From the NCBI RefSeq assembly GCF_002087235.1, contig NZ_MUIO01000007.1, positions 1-63,979 of the forward strand: DNA of 63,979 nucleotides. The letters run 5' to 3'. The DNA is from Pseudomonas floridensis. Its GTDB lineage: Bacteria; Pseudomonadota; Gammaproteobacteria; Pseudomonadales; Pseudomonadaceae. Below the pieces are notes generated by a model. The model had not been told where the DNA came from. It ran no database searches and saw nothing but the letters and a program-made list of their open reading frames with translations. A program made the translations under genes and the position numbers. Positions 1 through 10,231 of the stretch are shown here, in pieces (position 1 is the stretch's first letter; each line of letters begins with the position of its first letter).

Positions 1-231
1 CGTCACTCCCTCCCCCACCGCCTCGACCACGCCCGCCCCTTCCGTGCCCAGCCCCGAAGGCAGTTCGGGTGCCGGGTACAGACCGCTGCGGTAATAAGTA
101 TCGATGAAGTTCAGGCCGATGGCCTTGTTGCGCACGAGAACCTCTTGCGGCCCGAGCGCTTCGGGCTCGAAGTCGACGTATTCAAGTACCTCGGGTCCTC
201 CGACAGTGCTGAACTGGATACGCTTTGCCAT
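1..231 (-). CDS. qor: NADPH:quinone oxidoreductase, N-terminal part (gene runs off the left edge)
   Basis: Only the first 77 codons are present; the rest lies outside the window. The frame opens with MAKRIQFSTVGGPEVLEYVD and continues through ALGPQEVLVRNKAIGLNFID and a GLGTEGAGVVEAVGEGV stretch. This is the N-terminal GroES-like fold of zinc-independent medium-chain quinone oxidoreductases (QOR/zeta-crystallin), which reduce quinones with NADPH in the cytoplasm. The gene is divergent from hemF, with 171 bp between them. The family call is firm; the exact substrate is not knowable from this fragment. Confidence 0.85.
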   Translation of the reverse strand, partial: MAKRIQFSTVGGPEVLEYVDFEPEALGPQEVLVRNKAIGLNFIDTYYRSGLYPAPELPSGLGTEGAGVVEAVGEGVT

Positions 232-393
232 TTGCTCTCTCCATGATGATTAAACGGATTGCGAAAGGGCCTATCCAACCCCTTCTCGCCGACCCTCGTC
301 AACTGCCACGCCCGCTCGCCGATGGTATGCTACGCGCCAATTTGCCTGCGTCGCTTGTGTTTTGCGGGCTCAGCCGTTTGAAGTCAGCCGTAA

Positions 394-1317
<924 letters not shown>

Positions 1318-1388
1318 TCGCAGGCGCTCTGGCGCACCCGCACAAGCGCTCTATCGTGCAGCGCTGTAACCCATCAACAGGAAGCTCA

Positions 1389-2210
1389 ATGGACCAGTAC
1401 GTCGTCTTCGGTAACCCCATCGGCCACAGCAAATCGCCGCTGATTCATCGTCTGTTCGCCGAACAGACCGGGCAGTCGCTGGATTATCAGGCTTCGCTGG
1501 CACCGCTGGACGACTTCACGGCGTTTGCCCGCACGTTCTTCCAGACCGGCCGGGGCGCCAACGTCACGGTGCCGTTCAAGGAAGAGGCCTATCGGCTGGC
1601 CGACAGCCTCACCGAACGCGGTCGGCGCGCGGGAGCGGTGAATACGCTGCATAAACTCGACGACGGTACGCTGCTGGGCGACAACACTGACGGTGCCGGT
1701 CTGGTACGCGACCTGACGGTCAATTACGGTCTGAATCTGCACGGCCAGCGCATCCTGTTGCTGGGCGCGGGGGGCGCCGTTCGTGGCGCGCTGGAGCCGC
1801 TGCTGGCGCAAGAGCCGCTGGCGCTGGTGATCGCCAATCGCACAGTGGAGAAGGCCGAAAGGCTGGCCCAGGAATTCGCCGACCTCGGACCGGTGTTTGC
1901 CAGCAGTTACGACTGGCTTCAGGAGTCGGTGGACGTGATCGTCAACGCCACCTCCGCCAGTCTTGCGGGCGAGCTACCACCGATCTCGCCCAGCCTGATC
2001 CAGCCCGGCGCGACGTTCTGCTACGACATGATGTACGGCAAGGAGCCTACCGCGTTCTGCCGCTGGGCCAGTGAACACGGTGCGGCGCGGTCAGTCGATG
2101 GCCTGGGCATGCTGGTCGAACAGGCCGCCGAAGCGTTCAGGGTATGGCGAGGCGTGCGTCCGGATTCGGCGCCCGTGCTTGCCGAACTGCGCAGGCAGTT
2201 GGCGGGCTAA
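1389..2210 (+). CDS. aroE: Shikimate dehydrogenase
   Basis: This 273-residue enzyme reduces 3-dehydroshikimate to shikimate with NADPH in the chorismate pathway. I see the shikimate-binding segment [10 protein letters not shown] (residues 8-17), the catalytic lysine K64 in NVTVPFKEE, the NTDGAG substrate motif, and a [10 protein letters not shown] nucleotide-binding loop near residue 127. I chose the ATG at 1389 because the homologous N-terminus [12 protein letters not shown] starts there and AGGAAG lies just upstream. A longer in-frame start at 1314 would overlap hemF and add residues without homology. The gene is probably cotranscribed with hemF. Confidence 0.96.
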   Translation: MDQYVVFGNPIGHSKSPLIHRLFAEQTGQSLDYQASLAPLDDFTAFARTFFQTGRGANVTVPFKEEAYRLADSLTERGRRAGAVNTLHKLDDGTLLGDNTDGAGLVRDLTVNYGLNLHGQRILLLGAGGAVRGALEPLLAQEPLALVIANRTVEKAERLAQEFADLGPVFASSYDWLQESVDVIVNATSASLAGELPPISPSLIQPGATFCYDMMYGKEPTAFCRWASEHGAARSVDGLGMLVEQAAEAFRVWRGVRPDSAPVLAELRRQLAG

Positions 2211-2275
2211 AAGGCTGACGTGGCCGATCCGGCGTTCTGCATGGGGACGCCGCGTTGGTGCTTGACGTAACGCGG

Positions 2276-3847
2276 TCAGCAATCCTCGAATACAATCGGG
2301 CACTGCTGCGCCCCTTCCAGCTTGTGCAGTTCTTCGATCACCTGCGGTCGTGCATGACGCAACACGAGCGTTCTGCCTTGCTTGCCCAGCCGGCGCGCTT
2401 CCTGATGCAGCATTTCCACGCCGGAGTAATCGATGAAATTGATCTGCTGCGCGTCGATCACCACACGCGGGCCCTGAGTGCGCTGCAGCCGGGTCTGCAG
2501 GTAGTGGCTGGCACCGAAGAAGATCGAGCCGCCGACGCACAGAATGTCCTCGTCACCCTCTCGCCATTGCTGCACACGAGGCTGCGAGGTGCGTTTGAGG
2601 TAGAAGAACAATGAGGCGAGCACGCCGGCGTAGATCGCGGTCTGCAGTTCCAGCAGCAAGGTGGCCAGACAGGTCAGCGCCATCACGAAGAACTCCGAGC
2701 GGCTGACACGGAACAGCGCAGCGATACCGCGACGGTCCACCAGCCCCCAGCAGATCAGCAGGATAGAAGCTGCCATGCTCGGGATCGGAATATGCGAAAT
2801 CAACGAGGCACCGGCCACTGCGAACAACGCGACCCACAGCGCCGAAAACACACCCGCCAGCGGTGACCGCGCACCCGCTTCGTAATTCAGCGCCGCACGG
2901 GTGAACGAGCCTGCCGACAGGTACCCGGAGAACAGCGAACCGACCATGTTCGACAGGCCCTGCGCACGTACTTCCTGATTGGCGTTGAGCATCTGTTGCG
3001 AGCGTGAAGACAGCGAGCGGGCAATCGACAGACTGTTGACCAGACCGAGCATGCCTACAGCCACGGCTGTCGGCAGCAGCTTGAGGATCAGTTCGGCATC
3101 CAGCGGCAGCGGGCTGAACGGCGGCAGATGGCCGACGAAGGCACTGACCACCCTGACCTGACCGAACATTGCAGGCCACAGCCACACCAGCAGACTGCTC
3201 GCCACCAACGCGATCAGCAAGGTCGGCCAGCGAGGCGCCAGAGACTTGAGCGCGATGCCCAATACCAGCGTGATCAGGCCCAGCGCCAGCGACGGCATGT
3301 CGACTTCGCCGCGATGATCGAGCATCGCCGTCAGGCTGTTGAGCGCCGTGGTCTGGCTCGGTAGATCGATGCCCATCAGGTTGGGCATCTGTCCCAGGGC
3401 GATCACGATCGCGGCGCCGAAGGTGAAGCCAATCACCACGGAATGCGATACGAAATTCACCAGCGCACCGAAACGCATCATGCCGAGTAACAGCTGAAAG
3501 ACCCCGGCGATGAAGGTCATCAGCAGGATCAGGGTGATGTAATCCTGACTGGCCGGAACCGCGAGCGGACTGACACTGGCGTAAAGCACGATGGAAATGG
3601 CTGCGGTCGGACCGCAGATCAAATGCCAGGACGAACCCCACAGGCAGGCGATCAACACCGGAACGATGGCGGCATACAGGCCGTATTCGGGAGGTAATCC
3701 GGCGATCAGCGCGTAGGCGATGGATTGCGGCAGGGCCAGAATGGCGCCACTCAACCCGACCACCGCATCACGTCCGACGCTGGCGCGTGTCTGCCGGGGG
3801 AGCCAGGCGAGAAAAGGCAGGAATTTGTGGCGGTTGAGCCAGCGCAT
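2276..3847 (-). CDS. SulP family anion transporter with STAS domain
   Basis: This 523-residue inner-membrane protein has about ten to twelve hydrophobic segments from residue 25 to about 405, including the SulP signature region (ALPQSIAYALIAGLPPEYGLYAA). A C-terminal STAS domain follows from about residue 420 (VVIDAQQINFIDYSGVEML). SulP proteins carry sulfate, bicarbonate or dicarboxylates; the substrate cannot be read from sequence. It converges on aroE, with 65 bp between the stops, and has no obvious operon partner. A second, only distantly similar SulP gene lies at 25409-26941. Confidence 0.9.
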   Translation of the reverse strand: MRWLNRHKFLPFLAWLPRQTRASVGRDAVVGLSGAILALPQSIAYALIAGLPPEYGLYAAIVPVLIACLWGSSWHLICGPTAAISIVLYASVSPLAVPASQDYITLILLMTFIAGVFQLLLGMMRFGALVNFVSHSVVIGFTFGAAIVIALGQMPNLMGIDLPSQTTALNSLTAMLDHRGEVDMPSLALGLITLVLGIALKSLAPRWPTLLIALVASSLLVWLWPAMFGQVRVVSAFVGHLPPFSPLPLDAELILKLLPTAVAVGMLGLVNSLSIARSLSSRSQQMLNANQEVRAQGLSNMVGSLFSGYLSAGSFTRAALNYEAGARSPLAGVFSALWVALFAVAGASLISHIPIPSMAASILLICWGLVDRRGIAALFRVSRSEFFVMALTCLATLLLELQTAIYAGVLASLFFYLKRTSQPRVQQWREGDEDILCVGGSIFFGASHYLQTRLQRTQGPRVVIDAQQINFIDYSGVEMLHQEARRLGKQGRTLVLRHARPQVIEELHKLEGAQQCPIVFEDC

Positions 3848-4000
3848 CGGTCCCTCGTGATTAATGGGTTGCCGCCAAGGTTACACCGGCCAGCGCTCTG
3901 ATCCGATCCTGTCTGCGTCGTGCCTGACCCGTAATCACGCTCCGCCGCTCAATGTGGGCGGACGCAGCGCACGAGTACGGGCAAGACGACTGTGCTAAAG

Positions 4001-4318
4001 CTAGTTCATCGAGTAGCACTTGGACGTCGCGACGTTCTGGTCCGACCCGGTTCCGGCGCCCTTGAGCATGCAAATGATGGTGTGCTTTTTACTGACGATC
4101 GTGACCACCGGACCGTCTTGCGCTACGTAGGAAGAAACCACGGTCGCGCCAGCGTTGAGCATCTTTTCCAGAGACACGTTGACCGGTTCCAGCCTGGTCG
4201 GCCATTCGAGCGCGTTGCCGGGTACCTTGGCGCTTGTCTCTGGGGGCCAACCGTCCGCCGAAGCGAGCGAGGTGCCGAGCAACAGGGCAAGCGGGAGTGA
4301 CAGCAGCAGTTTGTTCAC
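4001..4318 (-). CDS. Hypothetical secreted protein
   Basis: I do not recognise this 105-residue protein. From the GTG at 4318 it begins with a clear Sec signal peptide (MNKLLLSLPLALLLGTSLAS, cleavage near ASA-DG), leaving a periplasmic product of about 80 residues. It has two cysteines near the C-terminus (in IICMLKG and SKCYSMN) that could form a disulfide. The GTG start is preferred over an upstream ATG at 4369 because GGAG sits 7 bases before it and the signal peptide then starts correctly. No neighbour shares its strand closely. Confidence 0.7.
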   Translation of the reverse strand: MNKLLLSLPLALLLGTSLASADGWPPETSAKVPGNALEWPTRLEPVNVSLEKMLNAGATVVSSYVAQDGPVVTIVSKKHTIICMLKGAGTGSDQNVATSKCYSMN

Positions 4319-4518
4319 AATGAGTCTCCAGTTCAGCGGGTAGGTACTGCACAGCCCATGCGCTTGCATGGAATGCAGCGACGACTGTGTTTAGCACGGG
4401 CCGCGCCGCCAACCGCGAACGTTACGAAAACTTAATCTGCCGCCCTCCCAGGCACTCACCGGCGAAGACGTCATTACGCGACGCGCGGCACAGGGTATGA
4501 ACGCGCGCGCCAGTAGCG

Positions 4519-5445
4519 TCAGAGCTTCGCTTTCACCGCCGCCAGTGCCTCTTTGTCGTCGATGGTCTTCACGCCCTCAAGCCATTTTTCCAGCACCGCC
4601 GGATTGGCCTTGAGCCACGCTTTGGCGGCTTCGCTGTTGCTGACCTTCTTGTTCGCCACTTCGGCCATGATGGCGTTTTCCATGTCCAGCGTGAAACTCA
4701 GGTTGGTCAGCAGTTTGCCCACGTTTGGGCAGGCGTCGGCGTAGCCTTTGCGGGTCAGGGTGTAGACCGAGCCGGTGTCACCGAAGTATTTCTCGCCGCC
4801 CTTGAGGTAATGCATGCCCTTGATCTGCACGTTCATGGGGTGCGGCGTCCAGCCGAGGAACACCACGAACGCCTTGCGCTTCACGTTGCGGTTGACCTCG
4901 GCCAGCATGGCCTGCTCGCTGGATTCCACCAGCTTCCAGCCGCCCAGATCGAACTCGTTCTTCTTGATGATTTCCTGTATCGACAGATTGGCCGGCGCGC
5001 CGGAACCGATGCCGTAAATCTTCTTGCTGAACTTGTCGGCGAATTTGTTCAGGTCGGCAAAGTCATGGACTCCGGCATCCCATACATAGTCGGGCACGGC
5101 GAGCGTAAACTCGGTGCCTTCCAGGTTCTTCGCCAGTTGCGTCACGTCGCCGGTGGCCACGAATTTATCGTAGAAACCCTGCTGTGCCGGCATCCAGTTG
5201 CCCAGAAACACGTCCAGTTGCCCATCCTTCAGCCCACCGTAGGCAATCGGCACCGCGAGGGTATCGATCTTGGTCTTGTAACCCAGACCTTCGAGCACAA
5301 CGCCGGTCATGGCGTTGGTGGCTGCAATGTCGCTCCAGCCGGGATCTGCCATCCTCACGGTGCTGCAACTGGCGTCCGCGGCATGGGCTGCGACGCTGCC
5401 GAACGCCATGACGCTGACCGCCAGTGCGGTGAATAACTTTCTCAT
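4519..5445 (-). CDS. choX: Choline ABC transporter substrate-binding protein (ChoX-like)
   Basis: This 308-residue periplasmic binding protein has a signal peptide (MRKLFTALAVSVMAFGSVAAHA). The mature part has OpuAC/ProX-type fold features (ADPGWSDIAATNAMTGVVLEGLGY, DVFLGNWMPAQ), typical of quaternary-amine binders whose aromatic boxes hold choline or betaine. It lies 37 bp downstream of the choline-sulfatase gene on the same strand, so choline capture is the likely role. The start at 5445 is supported by AAAAGGGGTA upstream and by the signal peptide; a longer frame adds 28 unrelated residues. No permease or ATPase gene is adjacent. Confidence 0.88.
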   Translation of the reverse strand: MRKLFTALAVSVMAFGSVAAHAADASCSTVRMADPGWSDIAATNAMTGVVLEGLGYKTKIDTLAVPIAYGGLKDGQLDVFLGNWMPAQQGFYDKFVATGDVTQLAKNLEGTEFTLAVPDYVWDAGVHDFADLNKFADKFSKKIYGIGSGAPANLSIQEIIKKNEFDLGGWKLVESSEQAMLAEVNRNVKRKAFVVFLGWTPHPMNVQIKGMHYLKGGEKYFGDTGSVYTLTRKGYADACPNVGKLLTNLSFTLDMENAIMAEVANKKVSNSEAAKAWLKANPAVLEKWLEGVKTIDDKEALAAVKAKL

Positions 5446-5482
5446 TGATGTACCCCTTTTGATTTTCTTGGTGTGGGCAGGA

Positions 5483-6988
5483 TCAAAGTTGTGGATAACG
5501 CGCCCTGCGCTCCAGATCGTCCAGATCAATATGGTTGCGCATGTATTGCTGACTGGCGTCGACCAGTGGCTGGTGATCCCAACTCTTCAGCTTGCCGGTT
5601 GCCAGCGATTTAGCGACGAAGCGCCGCCTGCGCTGGCTGGCGAGCACCTGGTGGTGTATCGCCGGTATGTCCCACCTGGCGCGTGCTTCAGCCAGGAAAT
5701 CGGTGAACAGTTGCTGGTGATCGGGTGACTGGCTCAGCTCCTGCCGTTCTTTCGGATCGTTCTTCACGTTATAGAGCAGGCAAGGGTCCTGCTCCGAATA
5801 AATGAATTTATAGGCACCGCGACGGATCATCATCAGCGGACTGGTCGTGCCTTCGGCCATGTACTCGCCGATAACCTCATCGTGCCCGGCCCTGCCCTCC
5901 AGATGCGGCATCAGCGAGCGCCCATCCAGCGGCAATCCGTTGTCCAGCGTGCCGTTGGCCATGTCGACGAAGGTTGGCAGCAGGTCGGCGGTGGACACCG
6001 AGGCGTTGACCCGGCGTGGCGCGAACTGGCCCGGTGCGTACACCACCAGCGGCACACGTGCGGCCATTTCGAACCAGTGCATTTTGTACCAGAGCCCCTT
6101 CTCGCCCAGCATGTCGCCGTGGTCGCCGGAGAACACCACGATGGTGTCCTCGGCCAGCCCGACGTCGGACAGCGTCTGCATCAGCTTGCCGATGTTCTGG
6201 TCGATGTAACTGCATGCACCGAAGTAGGCCCGCCGCGCATCACGGATCTTGTGGCTCGGCATCGGCTTGTCCCATAGGTCGTAGACCTTGAGCAGGCGTT
6301 GCGAATGCGGGTCCAGCTCGGCCTGATTGGCATGCAGGGGCGGCATCGGTATCTCGATGTTGTCGTACAGATCCCAGAACGGTCGGGTAATGGTGTACGG
6401 ATCGTGAGGATGAGTCATCGAGACAGTCAGACAGAACGGTGCGTCACCGTCCTGGCGTACGTGGTCGTACAGGTACTGCTGGGCCTTGAAGAGCACTTCT
6501 TCGTCGAAGTCGAGTTGATTGGTACGCACACAGGGCCCGGCCTGCAGCACCGAGGACATATTGTGATACCAACTGGGGCGTACGTCCGGCTCGTCCCAGT
6601 TCACAGCCCAGCCGTAATCGGCCGGATAGATGTCGCTGGTCAGGCGCTCTTCATAGCCATGCAACTGATCCGGTCCGCAGAAATGCATCTTGCCGGACAG
6701 CGCGGTCTTGTAGCCCAGCGCCCGCAGGTAGTGGGCGTAAGTCGGGATATCTGCCGGGAAATCGGCGGCGTTGTCGTACGCACCGATCTTGCTGGGCAAT
6801 TGCCCGCTGACCAGGGTGAACCTTGAGGGTGCGCAGAGCGGGCTGTTGCAGTACGCCGAATCGAACACCACGCCTTGGGCGGCGAGGCGGGACAGGTTAG
6901 GCATCAGAATCGGAGACGGGGCATAGATCGGCAACATTGGCGCGGCCATTTGATCGGCCATGATGAACAGAATGTTTTTGCGCTTCAT
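5483..6988 (-). CDS. betC: Choline-sulfatase
   Basis: This 501-residue sulfatase hydrolyses choline-O-sulfate to choline and sulfate, supplying glycine-betaine precursors and sulfur. The formylglycine motif CAPSR is at residues 52-56. Metal-binding ILFIMADQ is at the N-terminus and FSGDHGDMLGEKGLWYK lies in the middle. It is divergent from a LysR regulator and upstream of choX, the usual bet choline-sulfate arrangement. I use the start MKRKNILF; an in-frame ATG six codons upstream (7006) is possible, and neither has a strong ribosome binding site. Confidence 0.94.
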   Translation of the reverse strand: MKRKNILFIMADQMAAPMLPIYAPSPILMPNLSRLAAQGVVFDSAYCNSPLCAPSRFTLVSGQLPSKIGAYDNAADFPADIPTYAHYLRALGYKTALSGKMHFCGPDQLHGYEERLTSDIYPADYGWAVNWDEPDVRPSWYHNMSSVLQAGPCVRTNQLDFDEEVLFKAQQYLYDHVRQDGDAPFCLTVSMTHPHDPYTITRPFWDLYDNIEIPMPPLHANQAELDPHSQRLLKVYDLWDKPMPSHKIRDARRAYFGACSYIDQNIGKLMQTLSDVGLAEDTIVVFSGDHGDMLGEKGLWYKMHWFEMAARVPLVVYAPGQFAPRRVNASVSTADLLPTFVDMANGTLDNGLPLDGRSLMPHLEGRAGHDEVIGEYMAEGTTSPLMMIRRGAYKFIYSEQDPCLLYNVKNDPKERQELSQSPDHQQLFTDFLAEARARWDIPAIHHQVLASQRRRRFVAKSLATGKLKSWDHQPLVDASQQYMRNHIDLDDLERRARYPQL

Positions 6989-7102
6989 GTAATCGCTGCA
7001 TCCCATAGTGAACGGTTATGCGAAATTGCTGAGCACGAGAATGAAGCCCATAATCAGCGCGGTAAAGTCCTTTCGCAGAAATACCTAGGATAAGTCAGGC
7101 TT

Positions 7103-8053
7103 ATGTATAAAACCCTCGGCGAGCTGTCGCTGGACCTGTTGCGTTCGTTCGAAGCGGCTGCCCGCTTGCGCAGCTTCACCGCAGCGGCAATCGAGCTGGG
7201 GACTACACAGCCGGCGATCAGCCAACAGATCAAGCGGCTTGAAGAACAACTGGCGACGCGCCTGTTCGACCGGATCTACCGAGGCATCGAGCTGACCGAC
7301 GCGGGCGAGGTGCTGTTCAATCATGTGCAGACCGGTCTGCAATCCATCGAAAGCGGGCTGGTCGCGATCACCGACCAGCGTCAGCATGAAGTGCTGCAGG
7401 TGGCCACGGATTTTGCGTTCGCCGCCTATTGGCTGATGCCCCGCCTGCACCGCTTTCACACGCTCAACCCGGACGTGGACGTCAGCCTGGTCACCAGTGA
7501 GCGCAGCCACAGCATGCTGCGCCCGGACATCGACGTCGCGGTGCTGTTTGGCGATGGACGCTTCAAGCAGGGTGACAGCCGTTGGCTGTTCAGCGAGGAA
7601 GTGTTCCCGGTGTGCAGCCCGCAACTCATTGCCGGTCGGGAAACGCCACTGCCCAACGACGCGCTGCGCGAGTTTCCGTTGCTGCACCTGCGTGGCGAAA
7701 GCAGCAACAACTGGTTCGACTGGGGCGGCGTGTTTCGCGCTCTCGACATTCCTCAGTCGCCCGCGCCCGGGCAACTGCGTTTCGACAATTACACACTGCT
7801 GATCCAGGCCGCTATCGGTGGTCAGGGCGTGGCCATCGGCTGGCGGCATCTGGTGGACGATCTGCTTGAACAAGGCCTGTTGTGTCGCCCTGTCGCAGCG
7901 TCGGCGATTTCTGCTTACGGCTATTACGTGGTGCTGCCGCAGCGCAAACGCCGGGCACAGATCGTCGAGCAGTTCGTTGACTGGCTGGCCAGCGAGCAGG
8001 CCTTGAGCGGCGTGACGCTGGCGGGCAGGCCGTTACCGTCGATTGCCGTTTGA
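7103..8053 (+). CDS. LysR-type regulator of choline-sulfate utilisation
   Basis: This 316-residue LysR-type regulator has an N-terminal winged helix-turn-helix (residues about 10-70: LLRSFEAAARLRSFTAAAIELGTTQPAISQQI) and a C-terminal effector domain. It is transcribed divergently from betC with about 114 bp between the starts, the classical layout for a LysR protein that controls its neighbour and itself. The inducer is inferred, not seen, to be choline or choline sulfate. The identity as a LysR protein is secure; the regulon assignment rests on context. Confidence 0.9.
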   Translation: MYKTLGELSLDLLRSFEAAARLRSFTAAAIELGTTQPAISQQIKRLEEQLATRLFDRIYRGIELTDAGEVLFNHVQTGLQSIESGLVAITDQRQHEVLQVATDFAFAAYWLMPRLHRFHTLNPDVDVSLVTSERSHSMLRPDIDVAVLFGDGRFKQGDSRWLFSEEVFPVCSPQLIAGRETPLPNDALREFPLLHLRGESSNNWFDWGGVFRALDIPQSPAPGQLRFDNYTLLIQAAIGGQGVAIGWRHLVDDLLEQGLLCRPVAASAISAYGYYVVLPQRKRRAQIVEQFVDWLASEQALSGVTLAGRPLPSIAV

Positions 8054-8085
8054 ACGTTTCATTTTCTGTTAAGGAGCCACTGCCC

Positions 8086-8418
8086 ATGTCGGGTATTCAG
8101 GGTTATCACGCGCACGTTTATTTCGATGCACAGACGATTGAGCAGGCCCGCGCACTCTGCGAAGCCGCCGCCACAACCTTTGGCGTGAAGATGGGCCGGG
8201 TTCACCAGAAGCGCGTCGGCCCGCATCCGGATTGGAGTTGCCAGTTGGCCTTCGAACATGCCCAACTGGCCGACCTCATGCTGTGGCTGGCGTTGAATCG
8301 CAAAGGCCTGGTGGTGTTCATGCACCCGCTGACAGGCAACGAGCTGCTCGATCACACCGACCACGCGCTTTGGATGGGCGCAATCCGGCCTCTGGATTTG
8401 AGTGTTTTCAGTGACTGA
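8086..8418 (+). CDS. DOPA 4,5-dioxygenase family protein
   Basis: This 110-residue cytoplasmic protein belongs to the small aromatic ring-cleaving dioxygenase family related to DOPA 4,5-dioxygenase. Conserved histidines lie in GYHAHVYFD near the N-terminus, and HPLTG and DHTDHALWMG follow later. The ATG at 8086 is supported by AAGGAG ending 9 bases upstream; an earlier in-frame start at 8050 overlaps the LysR gene. It follows that regulator by 32 bp. The bacterial members' physiological substrate is not established, so I give only the family. Confidence 0.85.
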   Translation: MSGIQGYHAHVYFDAQTIEQARALCEAAATTFGVKMGRVHQKRVGPHPDWSCQLAFEHAQLADLMLWLALNRKGLVVFMHPLTGNELLDHTDHALWMGAIRPLDLSVFSD

Positions 8419-8634
8419 TAGCCAGTGTTCAGGCGCATGGTGGTATGTCGAGCGACAGGCAAAATGTCCGGTGTAAGATAGCCCCCGCCAAAAACGTGAC
8501 CAGTCGGTCCGTCGAAGTGCAGCCATAAAAAAAATGATCATGTATGTGCCTGAGCACCAGGCATCAGGTGACGTCGCGACCGTGTTTCGGGTCGCACTGA
8601 ATGCTGAAAAGACCAAGACAGAGGATCATGAGAC

Positions 8635-9459
8635 ATGCCGGATCTAATCATCGAAGGCAAGCCGCTTCATTACTCCGATCAGGGCAGCGGGCCGGTGCTT
8701 CTGCTCGGCCACAGTTACTTGTGGGACCGGAATATGTGGGCACCGCAGCTCGACCTGCTTGCCAGCCAGTACCGCGTCATCGTGCCGGACCTTTGGGGGC
8801 ATGGGGAGTCGGGTGCGTTTCCTGAAGGCACCGATAATCTTGACGACCTTGCTCGCCACGCCCTGGCGCTGCTCGATCATCTGAACGTCAAACGCTGCAC
8901 CATCATCGGCCTTTCAGTGGGCGGCATGTGGGGCGCCATCGCTGCGTTGTCCGCGCCTGAACGCATCAATGGGCTGGTGTTGATGGACACTTATCTGGGC
9001 AAGGAATCGGAGGCCAAGAAGGCCTACTATTTTTCCCTGCTCGACAAACTGGACGCTTCCGGCGTGTTCCCCGAGCCTCTGCTCGACGTGGTGGTGCCAA
9101 TATTCTTCCGGCCCGGCATCGATCCGCAATCACCGGTCTATCAGGCATTTCGTGCCGCGTTGGCTGGGATGAAGCCGGAGCAATTGCGTCAGACCGTGGT
9201 GCCGTTGGGACGCATCATCTTCGGTCGCGAGGATCGGCTCCGGCTTCTGAACCAACTGGATGCGGACACCACGCTGGTGGTCTGCGGCGATGCCGATATT
9301 CCCCGTCCTCCAGCGGAAGCCCGCGAGATGGCCGGCCTGATTGGCTGCCCTTACGTTCTGGTGCCGCAAGCAGGGCATATCGCCAACCTCGAGAACCCGG
9401 AGTTTGTGTCCGGAGTTTTGATGACATTCCTGGCGAGCCTGCATCAGAAGACCGCGTAA
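8635..9459 (+). CDS. Alpha/beta hydrolase
   Basis: This 274-residue alpha/beta-hydrolase-fold protein has an HG-type oxyanion region (LLGHSYLWDRNMW), the nucleophile elbow GLSVGG with Ser94, an acidic residue in VVCGDADIPRPP, and the catalytic histidine in AGHIANLENP near the C-terminus. This resembles 3-oxoadipate enol-lactonase and related esterases, but no catechol-pathway genes lie nearby, so the substrate is unknown. The stop codon is followed within a few bases by the REP-type repeat array. Confidence 0.88.
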   Translation: MPDLIIEGKPLHYSDQGSGPVLLLGHSYLWDRNMWAPQLDLLASQYRVIVPDLWGHGESGAFPEGTDNLDDLARHALALLDHLNVKRCTIIGLSVGGMWGAIAALSAPERINGLVLMDTYLGKESEAKKAYYFSLLDKLDASGVFPEPLLDVVVPIFFRPGIDPQSPVYQAFRAALAGMKPEQLRQTVVPLGRIIFGREDRLRLLNQLDADTTLVVCGDADIPRPPAEAREMAGLIGCPYVLVPQAGHIANLENPEFVSGVLMTFLASLHQKTA

Positions 9460-9464
9460 CGCAC

Positions 9465-9533
9465 TTCCCACGTGGGAATGCACACTCCACGTGGGATGCA
9501 TTCTCCCTGTGGGATGCATTCTCCCTGTGGGAT
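9465..9533. repeat. Short palindrome and 18-bp direct repeats at the head of the REP array
   Basis: A perfect 14-bp palindrome (TTCCCACGTGGGAA, 9465-9478) is followed by near copies of GTGGGATGCATTCTCCCT repeated with an 18-bp period (9491-9508, 9509-9526, then GTGGGATGCGG running into the first long unit). These share the GTGGGA/TCCCAC element with the flanks of every long unit. They look like partial or slipped copies at the array boundary. Confidence 0.8.
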
Positions 9534-10170
9534 GCGGACTTCTCCGCGAAGGCTCTGTATCAGGCGCTGCCTCTGGGCTGGATGTATGGGCCTTTTCGTG
9601 GACAAGTCCACTCCCACGCGCGATGTGCTTCCACGTGGGATGCGGACTTGTCCGCGAAGGCTGTGTGTCAGGCGCTGCTTCTCGGTTGGATGTATGGGCC
9701 CTTTCGTGGACAAGTCCACTCCCACGCGCGATGTGCTTCCACGTGGGATGCGGACTTGTCCGCGAAGGCTCTGTATCAGGCGCTGCCTCTGGGCTGGATA
9801 TGTGGGCCCTTTCGTGGACAAGTCCACTCCCACGTCGGAACGCGCTTTCATGTGGGATGCGGACTTGTCCGCGAAGGCTCTGTATCAGGCGCTGCTTCTG
9901 GGCTGGATGTATGGGCCTTTTCGTGGACAAGTCCACTCCCACGTCGGAACGCGCTTTCATGTGGGATGCGGACTTGTCCGCGAAGGCTCTGTATCAGGCG
10001 CTGCCTCTGGGCTGGATGTATGGGCCTTTTCGTGGACAAGTCCACTCCCACGTCGGAACGCGCTTTCATGTGGGATGCGGACTTGTCCGCGAAGGCTCTG
10101 TATCAGGCGCTGCTTCTGGGCTGGATGTATGGGCCTTTTCGTGAACAAGTCCACTCCCACGTCGGAACGC
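9534..10170. repeat. Tandem array of six REP pairs (BIME-like), period 108-109 bp
   Basis: Units begin with GCGGACTT at 9534, 9642, 9750, 9859, 9968 and 10077. Each holds two REP palindromes facing each other: GCGGACTTGTCCGC followed by GAAGG, and about 50 bp later CCTTTC followed by GTGGACAAGTCCAC and TCCCAC. The second is the reverse complement of the first apart from paired C/T and G/A changes that keep both hairpins intact. The first unit has TTCTCCGC and the last has GTGAACAAG, so the edge copies are degenerate. The array fills the gap between two genes that converge on it. Long open frames across it are repeat artefacts. Confidence 0.93.
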
Positions 10171-10231
10171 ATTCTCAAGTTTCTTGGGCAAGTTCGCCTT
10201 CCAGTGGATCGTGTCGTCTGGCAGGCGCGTG

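Noticed and set aside
9534..10170. CRISPR array
   Set aside because: The units are over 100 bp with near-identical full length and no unique spacers, and there are no cas genes nearby.
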